64,000 bases of DNA from Bryobacterales bacterium (GTDB taxonomy: Bacteria; Acidobacteriota; Terriglobia; Bryobacterales; Bryobacteraceae): assembly GCA_025463005.1 (NCBI GenBank), contig JAOAPR010000065.1, forward strand, positions 22,683-86,682, in the 5' to 3' direction. Under the pieces are notes generated by a model. That model saw only the letters and a program-made list of their open reading frames with translations, had not been told where the DNA came from and ran no database searches. The first letter of the stretch is position 1, and the number at the start of each line of letters is the position of its first letter. Below, piece by piece: positions 30,190 to 39,962 of the stretch. Both the position numbers and the translations under genes were made by a program.

Positions 30190-31734
30190 CTACTCTACCG
30201 ACAGCGCCAGTAAAACATTTCCCGGGATTCCGTTCCGGACACCGACGTAACCGGACGGGACATACAACGTTCCACCGGCCACCACCGGTCCTGCCGCGCC
30301 CATGGATCCACCTTTCGCAGCTACCCCGTTCACTGTGGTGAATTCCTGAATGGTGTTGTACTCCCACGCGATTTTCCCGTCGGTGGCAGAGAGCGCGCGC
30401 AGCACTCCGTCCCACCCGCCCGAAAACACCATGCCAGGAATCGCGGTCAGCGGACCCTCGTGTCCGGGGTGTTGCGCGAGCGCGGGCGCCAGTTCCGGCT
30501 TGGTGAACCATTTCCGCTCGCCGTCCCTGAGCTGCACGGCGGCGATCCCTCCGGGACCGAGGCCGAAGTAAGCGTTCTGGTCGTCAGCCGCCCCGCCCCA
30601 CACGATCTTTCCGCCGAACTCGCTGGTATTATTCACCAGCGCGGTTTTCCAGATCACCGCGCCTTTCTGATCGGGATCGTGGGCCCAGACGTTGCCGCTT
30701 TTCTGCCCCGCCACCAGGATGGTCCGTCCACTGGGTAAAGTCTTCAAAATCGGCGGTGATCCGAAGTCGTGATCCGGCCCTAATTCCTTGGGACAGTTTT
30801 CGGGAAGCGTCGCGCCGTTGCATCCTGCGAGCCATGCATCCTTTCCGGTATCCTGGACCGACCACTGGATCTTGCCGGTGTTCAGGTCCAGAGCCATAAT
30901 CGCGTCAGTCGTGTCGGGCGCCGGTTCGGTGTAAGCGTCACCTGTGCCTATGTAGAGCACATGGCGCGCCGGATCGATAGTGGGCGAATTCCAAACTCCA
31001 CCGCCCGCCGGAGCGAACCGCTGCACGCCGTTGGAGTTTTTCCCGGCCGGCTTGGGTTCATCTGAAATGGTGTAGGTTTTCCAGACTTGCTTGCCCGTCG
31101 CGGCATCCAGCGCGACTACGCTGCCGCGAAATGTGCAGCACGGATAGTTTCGGTTGGTGCCCGCGCCTTCTTCGCCTGACGCCACCGGCACGTACACGCG
31201 CCCTTCGTATACCTTGAGACCGCCCGTGATTCTCGCCGAGGCGTGATCGTCCACGTGGACCTTCCAGATTTGCTGGCCGGTAGCCGCATCCACCGCGTAC
31301 GCGTTGGCTTTGCCGTCACCGAAATAGGCGGCGTAATTTGTGCCGAGGCGTTCGATGGTGACCGCGCTGCGCACTCCTGCGTCCGCCTGGAACGACCAAT
31401 ATACGCATCCCGAACCGGCGTCGAGCGAGTAAACGGCTCCCGTATCGACTCCGACTAACACGCGTCCCGCCGCAACGGACGGCTGCCCGTATACCGATTT
31501 GGCGCCGGGGAATCCGAACGCCCATTTCAGCTTGAGCCGAGGTACGTCGGCAACTCCGATCTGGACGCTTTTCTGAAAACGGGTATTGGCGAGGCCCGCG
31601 CCCCAGCCATTCCAGGACGCACTCACGGCAGGATCGCCGAACTTCTCGTTGGCCGGGCATTGGCCGGTCTGGGCAGCCAGACTGTGGGCGAACCAAAACA
31701 GGCAGGCGCACGATAACGCCGGGAGTCTTTTCAT
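30190..31734 (-). CDS. Polyvinyl-alcohol-dehydrogenase-like PQQ propeller protein
   Basis: Exported protein of 514 aa with a signal peptide (MKRLPALSCACLFWFAHSLAA) and a beta-propeller of PQQ-type blades (YAVDAATGQQIWKVHVDDH, VALDAATGKQVWKTYTISD, RALSATDGKIAWEYNTIQE). The opening SASWNGWGAGLANTRFQ and the central cysteine-bearing segment DAWLAGCNGATLPENCP followed by GPDHDFGSPPIL match polyvinyl alcohol dehydrogenases rather than the methanol or glucose classes. A CC pair occurs in NRNYPCCTFRG. There is no heme domain at the N-terminus, unlike some members. It converges on the alcohol dehydrogenase gene with a 1-base gap. Substrate unknown; a secondary alcohol is a reasonable guess. Confidence 0.82.
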   Translation of the reverse strand: MKRLPALSCACLFWFAHSLAAQTGQCPANEKFGDPAVSASWNGWGAGLANTRFQKSVQIGVADVPRLKLKWAFGFPGAKSVYGQPSVAAGRVLVGVDTGAVYSLDAGSGCVYWSFQADAGVRSAVTIERLGTNYAAYFGDGKANAYAVDAATGQQIWKVHVDDHASARITGGLKVYEGRVYVPVASGEEGAGTNRNYPCCTFRGSVVALDAATGKQVWKTYTISDEPKPAGKNSNGVQRFAPAGGGVWNSPTIDPARHVLYIGTGDAYTEPAPDTTDAIMALDLNTGKIQWSVQDTGKDAWLAGCNGATLPENCPKELGPDHDFGSPPILKTLPSGRTILVAGQKSGNVWAHDPDQKGAVIWKTALVNNTSEFGGKIVWGGAADDQNAYFGLGPGGIAAVQLRDGERKWFTKPELAPALAQHPGHEGPLTAIPGMVFSGGWDGVLRALSATDGKIAWEYNTIQEFTTVNGVAAKGGSMGAAGPVVAGGTLYVPSGYVGVRNGIPGNVLLALSVE

Positions 31735-31808
31735 CTCGTTGGCCGCTCCTCCGTTGTAGGATACTGCGCGGCAAGGCAGAAGCGCGGCGCTTGCGTGGCA
31801 GGGATAAT

Positions 31809-31833
31809 ATGGACTAGACTTAGTCTAGTCCAT
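31809..31833. promoter_or_regulatory. 25-bp perfect palindrome over the antitoxin start codon (probable operator)
   Basis: The arms ATGGACTAGACT and AGTCTAGTCCAT are exact reverse complements around one central T. The right arm ends inside the ATG of the antitoxin gene (31832). A -10-like TAATAT lies at 31805-31810, overlapping the left arm. Phd/VapB antitoxins repress their own operons by binding palindromes here, so this is very likely the autoregulatory site. The leader would be only about 15 bases without a ribosome site. Confidence 0.8.
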
Positions 31834-32077
31834 GAAAGTCACCAACATTCACGAAGCCAAGACGCACTTCTCCAAGCTAGTGGAGCGCGCGGCCGCCGGC
31901 GAAGAAATCGTCATCGGTAAGGCGGGCAAGCCAGTGGCGCGGCTAGGGCCGTATCGGGAGTCCGCCGCCGTCCCCAAACGAAAGCCGGGATCGTTGAGAG
32001 GGAAGATCAAGATCCTTCCGGGATTTGACAAGGTGGACAAAGAAATCGGGAAACTGTTCACCGGTGAACTCGATTGA
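31832..32077 (+). CDS. Antitoxin of the Phd/YefM family
   Basis: DNA-binding antitoxin of a type II toxin-antitoxin pair (81 aa). The N-terminal Phd/YefM domain is plain: KVTNIHEAKTHFSKLVERAA then GEEIVIGKAGKPVARLGPY, forming the dimeric DNA-binding fold. The C-terminal half (RGKIKILPGFDKVDKEIGKL) should wrap the toxin. It should repress its own promoter through the palindrome that overlaps its start. Its stop overlaps the toxin start (TTGA), so translation is coupled. Confidence 0.9.
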   Translation: MKVTNIHEAKTHFSKLVERAAAGEEIVIGKAGKPVARLGPYRESAAVPKRKPGSLRGKIKILPGFDKVDKEIGKLFTGELD

Positions 32078-32448
32078 GGCTCCTCCTGGATACTCATATT
32101 CTTCTTTGGTGGCTTTCATCCGGTACTCGCCTTCCCAAGGGCGCGCGGACTGCGATTGCGGAATGCTCCGCGGCATACGTGAGTGCTGCTACAGCCTGGG
32201 AGATCGCGCTTAAGTCGGCCGCGGGAAAGCTGGAATTTCGCGGTGATCTGGAGGAGCAACTGAAGGTGAACAATTTCTTCCCGCTACCAATCTCCGTCGC
32301 ACATGCGGTGCTATCAGCGAAGCTCCCGCGTCATCACGCCGACCCGTTCGACCGAATGCTGGTCGCTCAGGCATCTCTCGAATCACTCACACTGGTGACT
32401 GCGGATCCGCAGCTCGCAGCGTACGAAGTGCAGATCCTTAAGACCTGA
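32074..32448 (+). CDS. VapC-family PIN-domain toxin
   Basis: Ribonuclease toxin (124 aa) of the PIN family; such enzymes cut specific RNAs, often initiator tRNA or rRNA. The acidic catalytic residues are all present: Asp in LLLDTHILLWW, Glu in AATAWEIALK, Asp in HADPFDRMLVAQA and Asp in LVTADPQLA. It starts with TTG at 32074, overlapping the antitoxin stop by 4 bases. The pair sits alone between a quinoprotein gene and the housekeeping gene lepA, and ends 1 base before the convergent lepA stop. Confidence 0.92.
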   Translation: MRLLLDTHILLWWLSSGTRLPKGARTAIAECSAAYVSAATAWEIALKSAAGKLEFRGDLEEQLKVNNFFPLPISVAHAVLSAKLPRHHADPFDRMLVAQASLESLTLVTADPQLAAYEVQILKT

Positions 32449-34260
<1,812 letters not shown>

Positions 34261-34301
34261 GCGGTATGATTGAAGCCGACCGGTACCCTGATTATCCCAC
34301 G

Positions 34302-34790
34302 ATGTCCCGTGAAACCCCGCATTGGAGCCCTGAAGGGACGCAGTCGGCAAGAAATGACGCCCGCGGGCTGAAGTTCGCCATCGTGGTTGCGCGCTTCAAC
34401 TCCGGCATCACCAGCAAGCTTCTGGATGGGGCACGCGAGGCCCTTTCGAAAGCCGGCGCCGACGCGGTTGAGGTGTTCGATGTTCCCGGCGCTTTCGAGT
34501 TGCCGCTGGCCGCGAAACGGCTCGCGCGTGGGGGCTATAGCGGCATTATCGCCCTGGGCGCGGTGATCCGTGGCGAGACGCCCCACTTCGATTACGTCGC
34601 CGGGGAGGCTGCGCGAGGGCTGCAGCAAGTCGCGCTGGAGTGCAATATCCCGGTGGCTTTCGGCGTTCTCACTACCGATACCATGGAACAAGCCGCCGCC
34701 CGCGCCGGGGGCGAGTATGGCAACAAAGGTTACGACGCCGCTATGACCGCGATCGAAATGGCGCAGTTCTGTAAGGCGCCCGGGAAATAA
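34302..34790 (+). CDS. ribH: 6,7-dimethyl-8-ribityllumazine synthase
   Basis: Penultimate enzyme of riboflavin synthesis: it condenses 5-amino-6-ribitylaminouracil with 3,4-dihydroxy-2-butanone 4-phosphate. From the ATG at 34302 it is 162 aa; the frame is also open from an ATG at 34266, only 5 bases from the lepA start, and that longer form cannot be excluded. Signatures: [20 protein letters not shown], the substrate loop [31 protein letters not shown] with the catalytic His, and [14 protein letters not shown]. It stands first in a ribH-nusB-trmJ run, ribH-nusB being a common bacterial order. No FMN riboswitch is visible. Confidence 0.95.
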   Translation: MSRETPHWSPEGTQSARNDARGLKFAIVVARFNSGITSKLLDGAREALSKAGADAVEVFDVPGAFELPLAAKRLARGGYSGIIALGAVIRGETPHFDYVAGEAARGLQQVALECNIPVAFGVLTTDTMEQAAARAGGEYGNKGYDAAMTAIEMAQFCKAPGK

Positions 34791-34791
34791 T

Positions 34792-35211
34792 ATGCCCGCT
34801 CGACACCGGTCCCGGCAGCGCGCCCTTCAGGTTTTGTTTTCGTGCGACCTGCGGCAGCAACCTGTGGAAGAAGCGATCACGGCGTACTATAAAACGCTGG
34901 TATCGGAAGAAGAGGATCCAAATCCCGAGCAACCGGACGACTTTATGGAAACGCTGGTCCGTGGCGCCACCGGCCAGGCCGCCGCGATCGACCAGCGCAT
35001 CTCCGCCAAATCCGAGCACTGGCGGCTGGATCGCATGCCGGCCGTGGATCGGAACATTCTGCGGCTGGCCGTCTACGAGATGAGCGAAGTGGGTACGCCT
35101 GCTCCGGTGGTGATCGACGAAGCGCTGGAGCTCGCGCGAAAGTTTTCGACCGACGAGTCCGTCGCGTTCATTAATGGAGTGCTGGACGCCGTCCGCCGGG
35201 ACGCGGTGTGA
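34792..35211 (+). CDS. nusB: Transcription antitermination factor NusB
   Basis: RNA-binding helical protein (139 aa) that, with NusE/S10, forms the antitermination complex on rRNA operons. Visible family features are the N-terminal RHRSRQRALQVLFSCDLRQQ, the central VRGATGQAAAIDQRISAKSEHWRLDRM and PAVDRNILRLAVYEM, and the C-terminal VVIDEALELARKFSTDES followed by FINGVLDAVRRD. The ATG at 34792 follows the ribH stop by 1 base, and its end overlaps the next start (GTGA), so it is translationally coupled on both sides. Confidence 0.95.
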   Translation: MPARHRSRQRALQVLFSCDLRQQPVEEAITAYYKTLVSEEEDPNPEQPDDFMETLVRGATGQAAAIDQRISAKSEHWRLDRMPAVDRNILRLAVYEMSEVGTPAPVVIDEALELARKFSTDESVAFINGVLDAVRRDAV

Positions 35212-35930
35212 CTTCCGGCGTCCATCCGCTGCGCGTAGTTTTGGTAGCGCCCCGCAATCCGCTGAACATCGGTGCGGCCGCGCGGGCGATGAGCAACTTC
35301 GGGTGCACCGAGCTAAGACTGGTGAATCCGTACGAAGTGGCTTTTCGAGAAGCGCGTTCTGCCGTCAAAGCTCATAAGGTTCTCGAAAAGGCCGAGGAAT
35401 TTCCGACGCTGGGCGAAGCCGTCGCCGATTGCGGGTTGGTGGTAGGCACTACTTCCATTGGTCACCGCGCCCTGGAACATCCCCTGCGGAGGCTGGAGTA
35501 TGGAGGCCGGCTGATCGCCCGCAAGCTCGTCAGCACTCCGGTAGCGCTGCTGTTCGGCTCGGAAAAATTCGGACTTTCGAACGACGATATGAGCCACTGC
35601 CATTGGCTGATGCGCATCCCCACGCGCGAGGAGCATGGGTCGATGAATCTGGGTCAAGCCGTAGCGGTGTGTCTTTACGAAATCGTCCGCAATCCGGCGG
35701 CTGCGAAACCCGAACCGGATTCGCGACGCGCTGCCCGGGCGGGGGATCTGGAGCGGATCACGGGACTGCTCGGAGAAATCCTCGAGCATTCCGGGTATGT
35801 GCACGAGCGCGTGGAAGGATCAACCGAGCTCAAGCTCCGCCGCCTGGTGCGGCGCATGAAACTGAACGCGCACGATGCCGAAGTGTGGCTGGGAATGCTG
35901 CGGCAGATACGATGGAAGCTGCTATCCTGA
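35208..35930 (+). CDS. TrmJ/SpoU-type tRNA/rRNA 2'-O-methyltransferase
   Basis: SPOUT-class methyltransferase (240 aa) of the TrmJ type, which in E. coli 2'-O-methylates position 32 of several tRNAs. The fold starts VVLVAPRNPLNIGAAARAMSN (the Arg/Asn of motif 1), continues with VVGTTSIGHRALEHPLRR, and has the knot motifs VALLFGSEKFGLSNDDMSHC and EHGSMNLGQAVAVCLYEIVR. The C-terminal helix (ELKLRRLVRRMKLNAHDAEV) matches the TrmJ extension. The start is a GTG at 35208 overlapping the nusB stop by 4 bases. Exact target position is not predictable. Confidence 0.9.
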   Translation: MTSGVHPLRVVLVAPRNPLNIGAAARAMSNFGCTELRLVNPYEVAFREARSAVKAHKVLEKAEEFPTLGEAVADCGLVVGTTSIGHRALEHPLRRLEYGGRLIARKLVSTPVALLFGSEKFGLSNDDMSHCHWLMRIPTREEHGSMNLGQAVAVCLYEIVRNPAAAKPEPDSRRAARAGDLERITGLLGEILEHSGYVHERVEGSTELKLRRLVRRMKLNAHDAEVWLGMLRQIRWKLLS

Positions 35931-35941
35931 TTTTTCCAATC

Positions 35942-36166
35942 ATGACCAAGGTCACACTTCATTACGATCTCAGCCGCAAGCTCACTGAGGAAGACTACCC
36001 CAACATCGCTGCGGTGCATAGCGTATATGGAATGGTGCGGGTCCAGATGGCCCCGTCGCTCGATAAGATCACGGTGGATTACGATGCATCGCGTCTTACG
36101 AAGACGGATGTGGAAGCGGCGCTGGCTCGCTACGGAATCCCCCTCGCCCACCGCGCCGCCGCGTAG
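35942..36166 (+). CDS. Small HMA-like ferredoxin-fold protein
   Basis: A 74-residue protein of beta-alpha-beta-beta-alpha-beta pattern: KVTLHYDLSRKLTEEDYPNI, GMVRVQMAPSLDKITVDYDA, then TKTDVEAALARYGIPLA. This resembles the second half of heavy-metal-associated (HMA) domains, but there is no CxxC metal motif, so metal binding is doubtful. It starts 11 bases after trmJ on the same strand and may be co-transcribed; an upstream in-frame ATG at 35912 would add ten hydrophobic residues. Confidence 0.65.
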   Translation: MTKVTLHYDLSRKLTEEDYPNIAAVHSVYGMVRVQMAPSLDKITVDYDASRLTKTDVEAALARYGIPLAHRAAA

Positions 36167-36175
36167 ACGGACAAA

Positions 36176-36259
36176 GTGGGGACTGCCTCCGAATTTCAGC
36201 AGCCGCAAGGCGTCAAAAACCTGATTCAGTTAAGCGCGGAATTTCGCGGGCTGTCCCCT
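36176..36259. repeat. REP-like imperfect inverted repeat between convergent genes
   Basis: Left arm GTGGGGACTGCCTCCGAATT (from 36176) matches in reverse complement the right end (about 36237-36259, reading GGAATTTCGCGGGCTGTCCC), with mismatches. It lies between the small HMA-like gene and the convergent P1 peptidase, reaching into the peptidase stop codon. Similar in ends and location to the element at 23909-23997. Confidence 0.6.
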
Positions 36260-37217
36260 ATCGTTTCAGCCCCGGCACCCCGCCTAACGTCCGCGCCTCG
36301 CGCACTGCCCGAAGAATCGCTTCCGCCGTAGCCTCAGCCGCCGCCACCCCCAACGCGTCCACTGGCGCCGTCGCATTGCCGATCGAAAGCGCGATAGTGA
36401 CATCGCCATCCGACATCGTATTCACCGGGTCGATCGCCCGCGCGACGCCCAACTGCGCCAGTTGCGAAAGCTTGGTCGCCTCCACTTTATTCAAGCGTGC
36501 ATTGGTCGCGACCACCACCAGCGTGGTGTTCGCCCGCGAAAGTCCCGATTGAACGCCGGCCTTCATGGCCCGTGCGCTGTCCGCGAACTCCATCGAGTTC
36601 CGAGCGATACGGGCCCCCGCGACAATCGTTCGCGTGGCTGGATCCCGCACATCGCCCACTGCGTTTACCGCGGCGAGGGCGGCCACCTTCACGCCGGCGT
36701 AGGCGCCTCCGAGCTCCACCGTCCACGAGCCGATGCCCGATTTCATCGCGCGCTCCAGGCCGAACAGCTTTCCGACGGTGGCGCCCGTGCCGGCTCCCAC
36801 TGCGCCTTCGGCCACCGCTTCATCGCTGGCTGCCGATGCCGCCGCTTCGCCCATTTCCCGCGTCGGACGTGCGCTGCTCTTCCCGATATTCAGGTCGTAC
36901 AGAATCGCGCAGGGAACCAGTGGCACGCGCGCCGCACCGGTTTCGAAACCCACGCCTTTGTGCTCCAGGTAGTGGCGAACGCCGCTGGCGGCTTCCAGGC
37001 CAAAGGCGCTCCCGCCCGCCAGAACCACCGCGTGAATCCGTTCGGTCACATGGTGCGGATGGAGCAGGTCCCACTCTTCGGTGCCTGTGGCTGAGCCGCG
37101 AATGTCGCCGCCAGCCGCCGCGCCGGCCTCACACAGAATGGCCGTGCAGCCCGTTAATCCGTCATAATCGGAAGCGTGGCCGACCAGAATACCCGCAATG
37201 TCGGTCAAACCCTTCAT
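36258..37217 (-). CDS. P1-family peptidase (DmpA/S58-type N-terminal nucleophile hydrolase)
   Basis: Aminopeptidase-like protein of 319 aa that matures by self-cleavage. Family marks are KGLTDIAGILVGHASDYDGL at the N-terminus, GGDIRGSATGTEEWDLL, VVLAGGSAFGLEAASGVRHYL, GAVGAGTGATVGK, and the cleavage/nucleophile region TTLVVVATNARLNKVEATKL, followed by the GDVTIALSIGNA strand. No signal peptide. The order of domains and length are normal for P1 peptidases, which act on D-amino acid or beta-amino peptides. The gene is divergent from the mlaE homologue by 44 bases. Confidence 0.9.
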   Translation of the reverse strand: MKGLTDIAGILVGHASDYDGLTGCTAILCEAGAAAGGDIRGSATGTEEWDLLHPHHVTERIHAVVLAGGSAFGLEAASGVRHYLEHKGVGFETGAARVPLVPCAILYDLNIGKSSARPTREMGEAAASAASDEAVAEGAVGAGTGATVGKLFGLERAMKSGIGSWTVELGGAYAGVKVAALAAVNAVGDVRDPATRTIVAGARIARNSMEFADSARAMKAGVQSGLSRANTTLVVVATNARLNKVEATKLSQLAQLGVARAIDPVNTMSDGDVTIALSIGNATAPVDALGVAAAEATAEAILRAVREARTLGGVPGLKR

Positions 37218-37261
37218 CGCGCGAACCCAATGGTAGCATCTACGTTATCGGGGGATCCGGA

Positions 37262-38029
37262 TTGCTCGACATCCTAAAACCTGCAGTCGAGGCGTTTCAG
37301 GACTTTGTTTTGCTGAGTGTACGGGCGGTCCGGAATATTTTCCGCAGCCCCCACTACGGCGACGATATTCTGATCCAGATGGACGTGATTGGAGTCGGAT
37401 CACTATTCATCGTTTCTCTCATCGGGCTGTTCACTGGTATTGTCATGGCTCTGCAGATGGCGCGCGCGCTCACCATCTACGGCGCGCAAGACCAGGTCGG
37501 ACAGATCGTCTCCATCACCCTGGTGCGCGAGCTGGGCCCCGTGCTGACCGCCGTGCTGGTGGCCGGCCGCAACGCCAGCGGTATCGCCAGCGAACTGGGC
37601 TCCATGAAAGTTACCGAGCAGATCGATGCAATGCGCGCTCTGGGCACCGATCCCATCCAGAAGCTGGTGACGCCGCGGCTGATCGCCACGGCTGTCGTAC
37701 TGCCCTTGCTGACCATCATTTCGGATTTCATCGGGCTGGCTGGCGGATACTTCATCGCCAGCACCATGCTGGGTCTCACCTTTTCCGAATACTGGACTTC
37801 GGCTTGGCAGGTTCTGGAATACAACGATCTGGCACAGGGTTTGATCAAGCCATTCGTGTTCGCCGTGGTGATTGCTCTGGTGGGGTGTTTCTACGGCATG
37901 CGGACCAGCGGTGGAACCCAGGGCGTGGGACGGTCCACCACGAGTGCCGTGGTCAGTTCGTCCGTTTGGATCTTTGTGCTGACGGCGTTCATCACCTACG
38001 TCTGGAACCGTGCGTTTGCAAAACAGTGA
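37262..38029 (+). CDS. MlaE-type ABC permease for lipid transport
   Basis: Membrane subunit of an Mla/Mce lipid transporter (255 aa). The TTG at 37262, preceded by GGGGGA, gives the normal length for MlaE; the frame is open far upstream but there it is antisense to the P1 peptidase gene. Signatures: QMDVIGVGSLFIVSLIGLFT, the EQ-loop-like SITLVRELGPVLTAVLVAGR, ELGSMKVTEQIDAMRALGTD and the C-terminal GCFYGMRTSGGTQGVGRSTT. About five membrane helices. It overlaps the ATPase gene (GTGA) and begins an mlaE-mlaF-mlaD operon that moves phospholipids between the two membranes. Confidence 0.92.
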   Translation: MLDILKPAVEAFQDFVLLSVRAVRNIFRSPHYGDDILIQMDVIGVGSLFIVSLIGLFTGIVMALQMARALTIYGAQDQVGQIVSITLVRELGPVLTAVLVAGRNASGIASELGSMKVTEQIDAMRALGTDPIQKLVTPRLIATAVVLPLLTIISDFIGLAGGYFIASTMLGLTFSEYWTSAWQVLEYNDLAQGLIKPFVFAVVIALVGCFYGMRTSGGTQGVGRSTTSAVVSSSVWIFVLTAFITYVWNRAFAKQ

Positions 38030-38880
38030 CACCTTCCGATTCCACCATCCTGCGTTTCGAAGACGTCAGCCTGCATTTCGGCGCAACACCGGCGCTCGAT
38101 CACGTGTCCTTCGAGATGCAACCCGGCCAGACCTTCGTAATCCAGGGAGCCGCCGGCAGCGGAAAGACCATACTGCTCAAGGTGGCCGTGGGTCTGGTGC
38201 GGCCCGATTCCGGGCGCGTGTGGCTTTTCGGTCAGGAGATCACTCACCTCCGCGAACAGGACCTGTTCGACCTGCGGACCCGCGTAGGAATCCTGTTTCA
38301 GGAGGGTGGATTATTCGATTCGCTCACGGTGGCCGAGAACGTCGCGTACCCGCTGATCAACCGGCGGATCCTGCACCACGCCGTCAAGGGCAGCTCCAAC
38401 GGCAACGGCGACCCGGCCATTGAGGAACGCGTGCGCGAAACCCTGCGCTTCGTGGAATTGGAGGAAACCTTGGATAAGTTCCCGAACGAGCTATCCGGAG
38501 GGATGCGGCGCCGGGTCGGGATCGCCCGCGCGGTGGTGACAGAGCCTGCTCTGGTGCTCTACGACTCGCCCACGGCCGGTCTCGACCCCATCACGGCCTA
38601 CACCATCATCTCCCTGATCCTCAAGGAGCGCGACCAGCGCAATACCGCCACCATCATGGTTACGCATCGCTTTCAAGACGGGCACCTTATGGCGAACTTT
38701 CGCTACAATCCCAACAGTGGCCAGATCGAGCGGGCAGCCGGCGGAAGCAACTCCGGCCAGATGAGCACTAAATTCCTGGTCATGAACGCCGGACGCCTTG
38801 TTTTCGAAGGAACTGAATCTGAAATGCAGGCTACGCAGGACCCGTATGTCCGCAAGTTTCTGCGCCTGGGAGGCGCCTGA
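38026..38880 (+). CDS. MlaF-type ABC ATPase with unusual Walker B
   Basis: ATPase of the Mla/Mce transporter (284 aa from the GTG at 38026, which overlaps the mlaE stop). Walker A is GAAGSGKT (about residues 41-48), the signature is LSGGMRRRV (about 156-164), and the D-loop/H-loop region is AGLDPITA...VTHRF. Walker B reads ALVLYDSP: the catalytic glutamate expected after Asp180 is serine. An insertion rich in S, N and G near residues 122-130 (KGSSNGNGDP) separates the helical subdomain. Whether another residue replaces the Glu is unknown. MlaD follows after 5 bases. Confidence 0.9.
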   Translation: MTPSDSTILRFEDVSLHFGATPALDHVSFEMQPGQTFVIQGAAGSGKTILLKVAVGLVRPDSGRVWLFGQEITHLREQDLFDLRTRVGILFQEGGLFDSLTVAENVAYPLINRRILHHAVKGSSNGNGDPAIEERVRETLRFVELEETLDKFPNELSGGMRRRVGIARAVVTEPALVLYDSPTAGLDPITAYTIISLILKERDQRNTATIMVTHRFQDGHLMANFRYNPNSGQIERAAGGSNSGQMSTKFLVMNAGRLVFEGTESEMQATQDPYVRKFLRLGGA

Positions 38881-38885
38881 GCGCG

Positions 38886-39962
38886 ATGCCTACAACAAAA
38901 AAAACGACGTGGGCCCAGCTCAAAGTGGGCATTATGGCCATCGTCGCGCTGCTTCTCCTGGCCGCGCTGATCATCCTCATGTCCAGCAGTAACCCGCTGT
39001 TCCGGAGAACCTCGGACGTCTACACATACCTGCCCGACTCAGTCGCCATGACCGAGGGTGCCACGCCAGTCCGGCTGAATGGCATCCTGATCGGCAAAGT
39101 GAAGAAGATAGAGCTTTCGGGTTCGTCCGACCCCAACCGCGTTGTGAGACTCACGCTCAGCATTTATGACGATGCTCTGAGCCTGGTGCCGGTAGACTCG
39201 GAGGCCAAGCTCGCGCAGCAGAACCTGCTGGGCAGCCGCTACGTCAACATTAAGAAAGGAACTAGCCCCCAGACCATTCGGCCCGGAGCCGAAATTCCCA
39301 GTGCCGAAACTCCCGAAATCGAGGATTTGTTCCAGCAAAGCTCCTCGACGCTGGCCGCCTTGCAGAATATCCTGGAGCGAGTAAACCGCATTGTCGGCCA
39401 AGTCGAAGGCGGCCAGGGCACCATCGGCGCGCTTTTGAACGACCCCACGCTCTACAACCGCTTTGTCGCAATCACGAATGACGTCAAAGAGCTGACCACC
39501 GCTCTGAACGCGCAAGACAGCACCATGGGACGGCTGATCCATGAGGATACGCTGTATCAGGACTTCCGCGGTACAGCGGCCCGGATCAACAGTATGCTGG
39601 ACGGCCTCAACGCCGGCCAGGGCACCGCCGGCAAGCTCCTCAAGGACGAGGCTATGTACGACGAGCTTCGCGCGGCAATCGGCGACGTTCGCGACACCAT
39701 CGCGCGCGTCAATCGCGGCGACGGTACCGTCGGGAAGCTGCTCAATAGCAGCGAAATGCACGACCAGTTGATCGCCACCATCGGCAAGCTGGATGGCGTA
39801 CTGGATAAAGTCAACACTGGCAATGGAACCATCGGACGGCTGTTGAACGATCCGGCCTTGTATGAAGGCCTCGACTCGACCACGCGCGAGATGCAAGGTC
39901 TGCTCAAAGACTTCCGCGCGAATCCTTCCAAGTTCATGCAAATTCGCCTGCGGCTGTTCTAG
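38886..39962 (+). CDS. MCE-domain lipid-binding protein (MlaD-like) with five C-terminal repeats
   Basis: Inner-membrane-anchored substrate-binding protein of the Mla/Mce system (358 aa). One anchor helix (KVGIMAIVALLLLAALIILM, about residues 13-32) is followed by the MCE domain (VYTYLPDSVAMTEGATPVRL, LNGILIGKVKKIEL, LLGSRYVNIKKG). The C-terminal half holds five repeats of about 38 residues with the core GxGTxGxLLxDxxLYxxL: GQGTIGALLNDPTLY, DSTMGRLIHEDTLY, GQGTAGKLLKDEAMY, GDGTVGKLLNSSEMH and GNGTIGRLLNDPALY. These are probably helical and could form a periplasm-spanning stalk. Confidence 0.92.
   Translation: MPTTKKTTWAQLKVGIMAIVALLLLAALIILMSSSNPLFRRTSDVYTYLPDSVAMTEGATPVRLNGILIGKVKKIELSGSSDPNRVVRLTLSIYDDALSLVPVDSEAKLAQQNLLGSRYVNIKKGTSPQTIRPGAEIPSAETPEIEDLFQQSSSTLAALQNILERVNRIVGQVEGGQGTIGALLNDPTLYNRFVAITNDVKELTTALNAQDSTMGRLIHEDTLYQDFRGTAARINSMLDGLNAGQGTAGKLLKDEAMYDELRAAIGDVRDTIARVNRGDGTVGKLLNSSEMHDQLIATIGKLDGVLDKVNTGNGTIGRLLNDPALYEGLDSTTREMQGLLKDFRANPSKFMQIRLRLF

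Noticed and set aside
36497..37261. N-terminal extension of the MlaE frame by about 255 codons
   Set aside because: This part is antisense to the P1 peptidase and reads as proline/arginine-rich nonsense; the TTG at 37262 with GGGGGA gives the normal family length.
37804..38025. N-terminal extension of the MlaF frame
   Set aside because: It overlaps the end of mlaE in another frame and has no ABC character; the GTG at 38026 starts the normal domain and overlaps the mlaE stop.
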